DNA from: Chloroflexota bacterium
Lineage (GTDB): Bacteria > Chloroflexota > Anaerolineae > B4-G1 > SLSP01
Assembly: GCA_019873645.1 (NCBI GenBank)
Contig: JAIOAX010000009.1
Coordinates: forward strand, 90,493-154,492
DNA length: 64,000 nucleotides
Direction of reading: 5' to 3'
Made by a program: the position numbers and the translations under genes. Positions 7,969 through 15,635 of the stretch are shown here, piece by piece (positions within the stretch are counted from its first letter, which is position 1; each line of letters starts with the position of its first letter). The notes beneath the pieces are model-generated. The model was not told where the DNA came from and did not search any database. It was given only the letters and a program-made list of their open reading frames with translations.

Positions 7969-9300
7969 GTGCGTAAACTTTGGGTGCTCTCTCTAAAAGA
8001 AGTCCTGGTCACATTCCGGGATGTGGGCGCGTTGCTGGTGATGCTGGCGACGCCATTGGCCCTTACGCTGGTGATGATGGCGGCCTTTGGCAGCGGGAGC
8101 AGCGGTACACCGCTCTCTGATATTCCGGTGCTGTTGTTGAATCGAGATGAAGGACGCTTTGGGCAGATGCTCACCGACATTTTCTTCTTGCCCTCGGTGG
8201 GCAACCTGGTGACGGCGACGCTGGTGACGGATGAAGCGGCGGCCCGTGCGCGCGTGGAGGCCGATGAAGTTGCTGCGCTGGTGATCATCCCCGCAGATTT
8301 CAGCGCGCGTGTGTTCCCCTTTGGCGCGCGGGCGCAGGAACTGACCGGCCTGGATGTGACCGCCCTCGCGCCCGACGCGACGTTGACGCCGGAACAGCAG
8401 GCCGCGTTGACACAGGCTTTCCTGCAAAGCCAGCCGTCCGGCGAGCCGGTCGTTGTCGAAATCTACGCCAGCCCGGATTGGCGCATCAGCGCGCTGGTCG
8501 TCAAGGCCATTGTCAGCCGGGGGCTTGAGCAGCTCAATGTCCAGATTGCGGGCACAACGTACCTGATCAACAAACTGGCCGCGAGGATAGCGCAGGCCGG
8601 ACGGCAACCGGCGGATATGGCTGCGGCGTTGCAGGGCGGATTGGTGACGCAGGAGACCGTCGCCGAGTTACCCATCAAACTTTCCATCACTTCTACGACA
8701 GGGCGAGGGTTTAGCTGGCTTGGCTATTACGCATCGAGCATGGCAGTGCTGTTTCTGATGTTTGCTGTGACCTCCGGTGGACGCACGCTGCTGGCCGAAC
8801 GGCAACGCGGTACCCTGCCGCGTCTGTTTATCACACCAACACCTGCGATCACCGTCCTGCTCGGTAAAATGGGCGGCATCGTGCTGACGGGCATCCTGCA
8901 AATGCTCATCCTGTGGGGCGCGACGACGCTCATCGGCGCGTATTGGGGGCCGCCGGGCGCCGTGTTGCTGACGATTGTGCTGCTGGTGATTTGCGCTTCC
9001 GGCGTCGGCGCGCTCATCTCTGCGTGGGCCAGGACGCCAGGGCAGGCCGGAGCCATCGGTTCGGCGGTGACGCTGATCGGGGGCGCGCTTTCGGGCAGCT
9101 TTTTTGTGCGCTGGAACCTGCCGACGTGGGTGCAGTACCTCAGCCTGGTCACGCCCAACGCCTGGGGCATCGAAATCCTCGGGCGTTTGCAGGCTGGCCG
9201 TGCGCTCGCGGCCATCCTCCCCTGGCTCGGCGGCATGCTGCTGGCGACCTTTATCTATTACGGCGTTGCAGTGGTGGGATTTAGAAGGCAGTTCAAGTGA
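7969..9300 (+). CDS. ABC-2 type exporter permease 1
   Basis: A 443-residue membrane protein with one N-terminal helix (about 20-40), a large outer domain (to about 240) and five further helices ending at FIYYGVAVVGFRRQFK. This is the YhgE/YhfI-like ABC-2 membrane type. It starts with GTG at 7969. The preceding 17 bases are the repeat phrase gggagtagggattagggag, and the AGGGAG just before the start serves as binding site, so the repeat itself supplies the translation signal. It works with the ATPase at 6992 and permease 2. Confidence 0.88.
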   Translation: MRKLWVLSLKEVLVTFRDVGALLVMLATPLALTLVMMAAFGSGSSGTPLSDIPVLLLNRDEGRFGQMLTDIFFLPSVGNLVTATLVTDEAAARARVEADEVAALVIIPADFSARVFPFGARAQELTGLDVTALAPDATLTPEQQAALTQAFLQSQPSGEPVVVEIYASPDWRISALVVKAIVSRGLEQLNVQIAGTTYLINKLAARIAQAGRQPADMAAALQGGLVTQETVAELPIKLSITSTTGRGFSWLGYYASSMAVLFLMFAVTSGGRTLLAERQRGTLPRLFITPTPAITVLLGKMGGIVLTGILQMLILWGATTLIGAYWGPPGAVLLTIVLLVICASGVGALISAWARTPGQAGAIGSAVTLIGGALSGSFFVRWNLPTWVQYLSLVTPNAWGIEILGRLQAGRALAAILPWLGGMLLATFIYYGVAVVGFRRQFK

Positions 9301-9412
9301 TGAGGGATTAGGGACGAGGGATTAGGGATGAGGGAAGTAGAGACCAGGGTACATCTTTCTAATCCCTAGTCCCCAATCCCTAGTCCCCAATCCCCAATTC
9401 CCGTTCGAGGAG
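9301..9412. repeat. Degenerate gattaggga repeat spacer with inverted halves
   Basis: The left half repeats gagggattaggga on the plus strand and the right half repeats aatccctagtcccc, its complement. The spacer can therefore fold into a long imperfect hairpin between the two permease genes. The same phrase fills 7945-7968. Confidence 0.75.
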
Positions 9413-9417
9413 CCACG

Positions 9418-10623
9418 ATGTATCGTCTATGGGGCTTGATCCGCACAGACTTCTTGCGGCGGTTTGACGGGCCGATGGCGTGGGTGTTTTTCCTGCTCCT
9501 GCCGTTCCTGTTCACCGCTGCGGTGGGTGCAGGCTTGGGCAGCACGATGAACGATGCGCCGCCGGAAGAGGTGCGCATTCGTCTGGCCGTCATCCGCCGC
9601 GACGCGGGGCCGGCAGTGGACGCGCTCTTCACGTCGCTGCGCGGCGTGAATTTCGACCTGGAGCTTGTGGAGACGCTTGCCGATGACGCCTTTGGTTTGA
9701 TCGTACCGGAGGATTTTTCGGGGCGCCTGCTGGCCGGCGAGGCAGTCACCCTCACCCTGCACATTCGCAGCGGTAGCAATAGCACGCCAGCGGTGGAACA
9801 GGCCGTGCAAGCCGCCATCGGCCGGGTGGGAGGTGCGGCGCTGGTCGCCCGGAACGGTATAGCACAGGCGCGCGCGGCGGGCCTGGTCACAACACCCGCA
9901 GAGGAAGCGACGTTATTTTCTGACCTGCTGCTCGGTACGCTGGCCGCCGTTGAAAATCCTGCTGCGGCAGCGAACGTCGTCTGGCCGGCGGGCGTTGCCT
10001 TGACGACGGACGCCAATGCGATGGCCGACAGCGCCGAGCATGCCTCCGCCGGGCAGCTCGTCACCTGGGTGCAGATCACCCTGCTTGGCGCGGCGGAGGT
10101 GCTGGTAGATGAACGACTGCGTGGGACGCTCAAGCGCATGCTGGTCATGCCCACGTCGCGCGCGCTCATTCTGGGTGGCCGGGTGTTGGCGACACTGGTG
10201 GCGGGATTGCTGCAAATCGCCATCTTGCTCGTTGGCGGCGCGCTGGCGTTCGGTGTGGGGTGGGGACGCGCGCCACTGGCAACGGCGGCAGTTTCGCTGG
10301 CTTTTGCCCTGGCCGTTGCGGGGATGGGCTTGCTGCTGGCGACACTGGTGAAGACGCACGGGCAGGCCAGCAGCGCTGTTATCGGGCTTTCGATGACTAT
10401 GGCGGCGCTGGGCGGTGCGTGGTTCCCGCTGGAAGTCACGCCGCCGCTGTTCCGCCAGATCGTGCGGGTTTTCCCCGCCACCTGGGCCGTGCGCGCCTAC
10501 GAGGACATCCTGGCGCGCGGCGCGACCTTGAGTGCTGTTCTGCCGTCGGTGGCCGTCCTGCTGGGATTTGCGTGCGTGTTCACCCTCGTCGGCGTGCTGC
10601 GTTTTCGTCACACTGCCGGCTGA
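9418..10623 (+). CDS. ABC-2 type exporter permease 2
   Basis: A 401-residue membrane protein with the same plan as its neighbour: an N-terminal helix (MAWVFFLLLPFLFTAAVGAG), an outer domain to about residue 215 and five C-terminal helices, including the conserved region around LVTWVQITLLGAAEVLVDERLRGTLKRMLVMP. The DERxxGTLxRxLxxP motif is characteristic of ABC-2 permeases. The start is ATG 9418, with GAGGAG ten bases upstream. It is the last gene of the exporter operon. Two different permeases with one ATPase suggest a heteromeric channel. Confidence 0.88.
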   Translation: MYRLWGLIRTDFLRRFDGPMAWVFFLLLPFLFTAAVGAGLGSTMNDAPPEEVRIRLAVIRRDAGPAVDALFTSLRGVNFDLELVETLADDAFGLIVPEDFSGRLLAGEAVTLTLHIRSGSNSTPAVEQAVQAAIGRVGGAALVARNGIAQARAAGLVTTPAEEATLFSDLLLGTLAAVENPAAAANVVWPAGVALTTDANAMADSAEHASAGQLVTWVQITLLGAAEVLVDERLRGTLKRMLVMPTSRALILGGRVLATLVAGLLQIAILLVGGALAFGVGWGRAPLATAAVSLAFALAVAGMGLLLATLVKTHGQASSAVIGLSMTMAALGGAWFPLEVTPPLFRQIVRVFPATWAVRAYEDILARGATLSAVLPSVAVLLGFACVFTLVGVLRFRHTAG

Positions 10624-10660
10624 GCGATGGCTTCTGCGGGCGCGGCCGCTCTCTGAGAGC

Positions 10661-10690
10661 GCGGTGGCCGGTCTCTGACCGCGCCACCGC
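10661..10690. repeat. ggccggtctctgaccg hairpin module
   Basis: A near-perfect palindrome: GCGGTGGC pairs with GCCACCGC and encloses CGGTCtctGACCG. It lies 38 bases after the permease 2 stop and may help end that transcript. The same core occurs at 38251-38283, inside the element at 5094-5244 and inside the element at 44008-44175. Confidence 0.6.
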
Positions 10691-10714
10691 AGAGATAAAT
10701 CCGGCGCTTACAAT

Positions 10715-10742
10715 TTGACAAATTTCGCCCCTGTGGTATCAT
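10715..10742 (+). promoter_or_regulatory. Promoter of tRNA-Asp
   Basis: A perfect TTGACA (10715-10720), a 16-base spacer and TATCAT (10737-10742), 12 bases before the tRNA. Confidence 0.75.
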
Positions 10743-10754
10743 CAGCATCGTTCA

Positions 10755-10827
10755 GGGGGCGTAGTGTAGTGGTTAACATGTCGGCCTGTCAAGCCGAAGA
10801 TCGCGGGTTCAAGTCCCGTCGCTCCCG
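10755..10827 (+). tRNA. tRNA-Asp (anticodon GTC)
   Basis: The cloverleaf can be drawn by hand. The acceptor stem GGGGGCG pairs with CGCTCCC (one G-T pair), the D-loop contains AGTGGTTAA, the anticodon stem-loop TCGGC-CTGTCAA-GCCGA reads GTC, the T-arm is GCGGG-TTCAAGT-CCCGT, and the discriminator is G as usual for tRNA-Asp. CCA is not encoded. The aspartyl-tRNA synthetase gene is also in this window, at 53293. Confidence 0.96.
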
Positions 10828-10838
10828 CAGGAAGCTGC

Positions 10839-10872
10839 AAAAACCGGAGGATACACATCCTCCGGTTTTTTT
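10839..10872. terminator. Bidirectional intrinsic terminator
   Basis: AACCGGAGGAT and ATCCTCCGGTT form an 11-bp stem with loop acac, flanked by A-rich and T-rich runs on both sides. It ends the tRNA-Asp transcript on the plus strand and, eight bases past its stop codon, the radical SAM operon on the minus strand. Confidence 0.85.
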
Positions 10873-10880
10873 GTAACGAC

Positions 10881-12038
10881 TCAGCTTCCTTGGTATTGCG
10901 CCTGGCGTAATTGCTCCAGTTGTAACGCTGCTGGCAATAAGGCCTTATATACGGCGCAATAGGGTGAAGGTGTATCAACGCGATGCTTGAGATGGTAGGT
11001 GTGTAGTGGGCAGCCACCGGCGCACCAGTAACGCCACTGACACGTGCGGCACGTTTCTTTTTCTTCAACTGAAAGATTTTGCCAGGGGAATTGCGCTGCC
11101 CGCACTTCTGCCAGTGGGTCAGGCGCGTGACAATCCGTGACCGTATATGTCAGCGCCATTTGACACACTGCTACCTGTCCCAACGGATTGAAGACCAGAT
11201 AGCTGTGCCCGGCATTGCATGGGCGTAAGTGTGGCCCAGCAAAATTAACTCGGTCCACCAACGCGGCCAATAAGTTTCGTTGGGGTAAATGTGCGGCGAT
11301 GGTTTGATAAGCTGTCAACATTCCTGCGATGAGGCATTCATCTGTTGGCCGTAAATCCGGTGAAGCAACGGTAAGCAGCGGTTCTCGGTAGAAATTGAGG
11401 CTGAAAGGCAAATTGTGCGCCAGCACCCACTCCAGCGTTTGTGGCAACTCGGTCACGTTGCGGGTGCTGACTGTAATGGAGATTTCCGGCGTCAGTCCGC
11501 CAGCGCAGGCAATTTCCACCGCTTGCATGACGGCGGCGCATGATCCACCGCCGGCGACAAAACAACGTTGGTCATAAGTAACAGAGATGCTATCTAACGA
11601 CAGCATCAGCCGTAGCTGAGCCGCTCGCAACTGTGCAACCAATGTCGGGGTCAACAAGGTACCGTTGCTCAGGACCACACCGGTTAAAGCCAACTGGTAC
11701 TGCTCCGCTAACGCTTGCGCGTACCGATGCAGTGTCAATAACAGAGGGGCGCGCAACAAGGGTTCGCCACCGCTGTATTTGAGCTTAATAGCCGAGTACT
11801 GGTGCGCCAGAGCGGAACGGAAAGTGGCTGCGATGGCTGCGCGCCCCGTTTCTTCAGTCATATCTAATGGAGTATGGGATAAATAACAGTATGCGCAGTG
11901 AAGATTGCAGCGGTCGGTGAGATGCAGCCAGGCGGAAAGGAGCGCTGGCTCACCCGTGATACTTGCGCAGGCGCAGTCACATTGCCCGGCATCCGATTGC
12001 CAGAAAGTGTCTGGGGTGGTAGTTGTACTAGCTTGCAT
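10881..12038 (-). CDS. Radical SAM / SPASM-domain enzyme, last gene of the STAND operon
   Basis: A 385-residue radical SAM enzyme. CNLHCAYC (Cys44, 48, 51) binds the 4Fe-4S cluster that cleaves S-adenosylmethionine, and KLKYSGGEPLLR is the GGEP SAM-binding motif. The C-terminus has a SPASM-type set of cysteines (CQMA, CRTCQWRYWCAGGC, PYCAVYK) for extra clusters, as in enzymes that modify ribosomal peptides or mature other proteins. A second Cys group, QCDCACAS, lies at residues 19-26. The ATG at 12038 has GGGAGGA upstream and overlaps the end of the preceding gene by 11 bases, so translation is coupled. I found no convincing precursor peptide gene beside it. The substrate may be one of the two operon NTPases or something encoded elsewhere. 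Confidence 0.9.
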   Translation of the reverse strand: MQASTTTTPDTFWQSDAGQCDCACASITGEPALLSAWLHLTDRCNLHCAYCYLSHTPLDMTEETGRAAIAATFRSALAHQYSAIKLKYSGGEPLLRAPLLLTLHRYAQALAEQYQLALTGVVLSNGTLLTPTLVAQLRAAQLRLMLSLDSISVTYDQRCFVAGGGSCAAVMQAVEIACAGGLTPEISITVSTRNVTELPQTLEWVLAHNLPFSLNFYREPLLTVASPDLRPTDECLIAGMLTAYQTIAAHLPQRNLLAALVDRVNFAGPHLRPCNAGHSYLVFNPLGQVAVCQMALTYTVTDCHAPDPLAEVRAAQFPWQNLSVEEKETCRTCQWRYWCAGGCPLHTYHLKHRVDTPSPYCAVYKALLPAALQLEQLRQAQYQGS

Positions 12039-15000
12039 GGTTTTCCTCCCATTGCGCCCATTGCAGGAAAACGGCGCGGATGTCTGGATAAATGATGTGT
12101 AACTTTCGATTCTGCCAGCGACGTAACAGCTCCTCCCCCAAAGTTCGTATAGTTATTGCTGGCAAACGCAGTGTGTTCACAAAAAACTCCTGCAAGCGTT
12201 CCAGGTAGACCGATGGCGTATCGGCGCCGTACTGCCCTAACACCACCAGGATACCGATCCCCTCCTCAAAATACGCTAACGCGCGTTCCATCTCGTTCCG
12301 TCCCAATGCCAGACAACCCAGTTCCAGGCATAACATGCCCCAGGCGCGTCTATCGGGGCGCGGCCATTTCTGGAGATGGGCCTGCATCGCCTCAGCGAGT
12401 TCATCCAGTTTAGCGTAATCTTGCCGATAACGCGCTACCCGCGCCAGATCCCGCAACGAGACCCATTGGTACCAGGGATCAGGAAGCTTGAGTGCGATTT
12501 GCCGACATTCCTCTGCTTCCTGCGTTGCCAGTGCTAACTTACCCTGTAACAGGTGGATCAGGCTCAAGCGTGACAAAATCGCCGGTTGCTCTTTGGGAAT
12601 CCCCAGGTTACGCGCCCGCAACAGATCACGCTCCGCGGCGGCTAAATCCGCGGTTGACCCGGATATCAATGCTGCGCCACGCCAGGAATATGCCACACTT
12701 AACCATTCCGCATCTTGTGCGGGTTCAAAGATATCCAATGCTTTCTGGAAATAAGTGAGTGCTTCGGAGATTTGTCCCGCAATGAAAGAGACGCAACCTA
12801 ATGTGCAGTAAGAGCGTCCTACGGCGCGTTTATCGCCTACCAGTTTCTCGCGCTGTTGCGCCAGCCGCAACCCTTCCAGACAATAACCCAGAGCCAGTTC
12901 TTTATGACGCGGAATCTCGGTTTGATAAATCAACACAAACCCCAGGTTTGTGCAAAGGAAGGCTTGTTCTAGCAGCATATTGTGCGCTTGAGCAAGTTCC
13001 AGGGCCTGTTCGTAATACCGTTGTGCCTCATCCAACTCGGCCACCAAGCGGTAGGCCCAGCCCAAACCATTCATTGCTTTCACGCGCAAGCGGGGATCAG
13101 GCAGGTCTGCTCCCCATTGCAACGCTTGCTGAAACATCGCAATACCTTGCAAGAAATCGCCCAGGCGAATCACAACATTGGCTTTCTGAATAGCCCAATC
13201 TACTTTGAGTTCCGCCGGCAGGGCTTCTAACTCAATCTGGTCCAGCGTTTGGAGCGCGGTGGCATAATCTTTATCATCCAATAATAATTTGGCCTTGCAA
13301 AGCCAGACAAAATTGCGTTCCTCCGGCTTCAACTGGTCGAGGAATGTCTCTTCATCACCAATCGCAGATTTCTCGAACATTTTCACCCAGTTGCGCCGCC
13401 GGTCATATTCGTATCTTTCCGTTGCCTGAGTAAAGATGTCGCGGAACCAGGCCACGCCGCGCGAGATATCAGTTTTGAGTAGATGATACAACTTCATCCC
13501 TTTCCAGCTCCACAGCAGTTCAGCCTGCTGTGAAAAGGCCTGGTATCGCTCATCATCCGTAATCTGACTCTGGTGTCGTAGTTGTTGCTCTAACGCCGCA
13601 ATTTGCTCTTCCAGATAAGCAAGCGTCTTGCGGCTGAGTTGCAACCGTAACGTTTGTTCTGCATCTACCTGCGGCCAGACATATTCTCGTACCATCCGGC
13701 GCATTTCATCGTGGAGTGAATATCGTTCACCAGGCAAGGTTTTCACGAAAACGCGGGTGCGTGCTTGCGCCAATACCTCAGACAGTTGTTCTGGCGACCA
13801 GTCCAGCAACTGTTGCATTAACAGCTCATTTAAAGGATAAACATACGCCATCGTCAAAATCAGCCATTCTAGCGGGCTGCGTAAGTTCACGATGTAACGC
13901 ACCAGTTGCTCTTCAAAAGCTTGTTGTTGCTGCTTCTCTGTCAGTCCTGACGGTGAGACATCTTCGGCGAGCCATTGCAACAACCAGTTCGGCCAGGGTT
14001 GAGAGCTGCAACTTTCCACAGCTAGGTCAATGAGAATGGGGATGCCGCGCGTCAACCGCAAGAGGTTTCCTACAAAGGGGGCGGGAAAGAAGGTGTGGAG
14101 TTGTTCCAATTTTCGGTCCAGATACATTTGTTGACTGGCCTCTGTCAAGGGTTTCAACTCACACGACTCGATGAGTCCGGCATAGGGCGTCAATGGGGAT
14201 TCTTTTCCCTCATAGGGCCGTCCGACCATCACGACAACCAGATTGTCAATTTTAGTCAGGGTCTCCAGAAGGTAAGCGGCTGCGCGCCCGGCTTTTTCCA
14301 AAGTGTCTAACAATATGACCACGCGTTGCTTTTGTGTGACCGTGACCAGACATTGTACAAACGCGCTTTCCAATTCGGTGCGTTGATAGTGTAACACTTC
14401 ATCCGGCATTGTGAACTGCAAGCGGTAGAACTGGGCTGTTTTTTGCAGGAAACCGGCGAAATGGTCGCGGCCTATCATCGTCGCCAGTGCCAGCGCCAAT
14501 CCCAAGAAATCTCGATACACTTCTTCATCGAAGTCAATAATGGGGGTGACGATACGCCGGCGGTCAATACTGCTCGGTGACGTTGAGGTGGGTAACGTGG
14601 CGCGCGTCACCAGAGACATAGGAATCGCGTAATGGGGTGGTAATGTCTCGCCAGCGGCGGCGCGCAACGCCAGACGCACCATCTCCTGGCCGATGTAACC
14701 CGGGTCCAGCGCCAGCGTGGCACGCCAGGGGCTATCTGCCGCACGAACACGCTCGTCAATGCTGGAGAACAAATCAAAACTATAGACGCCGACATCGGAG
14801 CGTTCCAGTGTGGTCAAAGCTTGCAGGACGCCGTGCATACATTGGTCCCACGTGACCCAAATCGCTTTCACGTCAGGGTGACGTTGCAGCCAGTCCATTA
14901 CAGTTTGTTGTGCCGCTGTTGCCATATCGGCGCTCAGCGGCAGCGGCGCCAGGAGCAACTCTACATCGGGATATTGCGCCAGGACACTCAGGAGGAAGGC

Positions 15001-15618
15001 TTTGCGATTTGCCGGTAAGCCAGGAGCATCTAGCACCAATGCAAGCACCTTCCCGCGTGCGCCGATGTCCTTGATGAGAACATCGCAAGCTTGTTGGGCT
15101 CCCTCCAATTCATCGGTGGTTATACGACAAGCGATACCTTCAAGGCGTGGTAAGAAATTATCCAATGTAAGGATTTTGATTCCGGCAGCGGCAGCCGCCT
15201 GTAACACCGGACGTAATCGTTCATCCGAACCCAACCGGACAATCAGTGCATCGGGACGCTGCGCGCTGGCTTCGGCAAGCAATTCTGCCATCCGTCCCAT
15301 GTCGAAGTTTGCGTCCCACTCCAGTAGCCGCACGTCAAATTGTTGCGCGGCCTGGTGTAGACCGGCAATGAACTGCCGCGACCATTCAGTCTTTGTGAAT
15401 TCATGAACGACGGCTACAGTTAGCGAGGGAGACGCCTCGTGGCGCATCTCGACCCGCGAATAGCGATGTCGTTCGTAGATTTCACGCAATAGGCGAGTTT
15501 TGCCTACGCCGCCAGGCGCATAGAAATGGATGAATCGGCGGGTCCCCCATTCACCGATAGCTGTATCTACCAGCGAAAGCTCAGCCTCACGGTTGATAAA
15601 CGGCATCATCTCGACCAT
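12028..15618 (-). CDS. STAND-like NTPase with inserted sugar-binding-protein domain and C-terminal TPRs
   Basis: A 1196-residue protein with an unusual plan. Residues 5-50 hold the first strand, Walker A (APGGVGKT, 34-41) and helix of a P-loop NTPase. Residues 64-340 then read as a complete periplasmic-binding-protein / LacI-type ligand domain (VAVVHEFTKTEWSRQFIAGL, RPDALIVRL, AAGIKILTLDN, GKVLALVLDAP, DVKAIWVTWD, ALDPGYIGQEMV). The NTPase resumes with Walker B VVILLDTLEK (433-442) and a sensor-like VVMVGRP. A winged-helix-like segment follows, then TPR repeats at about 760-1110 (AMNGLGWAYRLVAELDEAQRYYEQALELA and others). No signal peptide, so a cytoplasmic sensor is likely, with the inserted domain gating the NTPase on a small ligand. 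The ATG at 15618 follows AGAGGAGG and is preferred to an in-frame ATG at 15648. It starts 17 bases after the upstream gene. Confidence 0.87.
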   Translation of the reverse strand: MVEMMPFINREAELSLVDTAIGEWGTRRFIHFYAPGGVGKTRLLREIYERHRYSRVEMRHEASPSLTVAVVHEFTKTEWSRQFIAGLHQAAQQFDVRLLEWDANFDMGRMAELLAEASAQRPDALIVRLGSDERLRPVLQAAAAAGIKILTLDNFLPRLEGIACRITTDELEGAQQACDVLIKDIGARGKVLALVLDAPGLPANRKAFLLSVLAQYPDVELLLAPLPLSADMATAAQQTVMDWLQRHPDVKAIWVTWDQCMHGVLQALTTLERSDVGVYSFDLFSSIDERVRAADSPWRATLALDPGYIGQEMVRLALRAAAGETLPPHYAIPMSLVTRATLPTSTSPSSIDRRRIVTPIIDFDEEVYRDFLGLALALATMIGRDHFAGFLQKTAQFYRLQFTMPDEVLHYQRTELESAFVQCLVTVTQKQRVVILLDTLEKAGRAAAYLLETLTKIDNLVVVMVGRPYEGKESPLTPYAGLIESCELKPLTEASQQMYLDRKLEQLHTFFPAPFVGNLLRLTRGIPILIDLAVESCSSQPWPNWLLQWLAEDVSPSGLTEKQQQQAFEEQLVRYIVNLRSPLEWLILTMAYVYPLNELLMQQLLDWSPEQLSEVLAQARTRVFVKTLPGERYSLHDEMRRMVREYVWPQVDAEQTLRLQLSRKTLAYLEEQIAALEQQLRHQSQITDDERYQAFSQQAELLWSWKGMKLYHLLKTDISRGVAWFRDIFTQATERYEYDRRRNWVKMFEKSAIGDEETFLDQLKPEERNFVWLCKAKLLLDDKDYATALQTLDQIELEALPAELKVDWAIQKANVVIRLGDFLQGIAMFQQALQWGADLPDPRLRVKAMNGLGWAYRLVAELDEAQRYYEQALELAQAHNMLLEQAFLCTNLGFVLIYQTEIPRHKELALGYCLEGLRLAQQREKLVGDKRAVGRSYCTLGCVSFIAGQISEALTYFQKALDIFEPAQDAEWLSVAYSWRGAALISGSTADLAAAERDLLRARNLGIPKEQPAILSRLSLIHLLQGKLALATQEAEECRQIALKLPDPWYQWVSLRDLARVARYRQDYAKLDELAEAMQAHLQKWPRPDRRAWGMLCLELGCLALGRNEMERALAYFEEGIGILVVLGQYGADTPSVYLERLQEFFVNTLRLPAITIRTLGEELLRRWQNRKLHIIYPDIRAVFLQWAQWEENHAS

Positions 15619-15635
15619 GGCATATCCTCCTCTGG

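Noticed and set aside
10881..12038. The radical SAM enzyme as an anaerobic sulfatase-maturing enzyme for the sulfatase at 38553
   Set aside because: The genes are 26 kb apart, the enzyme is translationally coupled to the NTPase operon, and the sequence around CNLHCAYC and the SPASM cysteines looks more like peptide-modifying enzymes.
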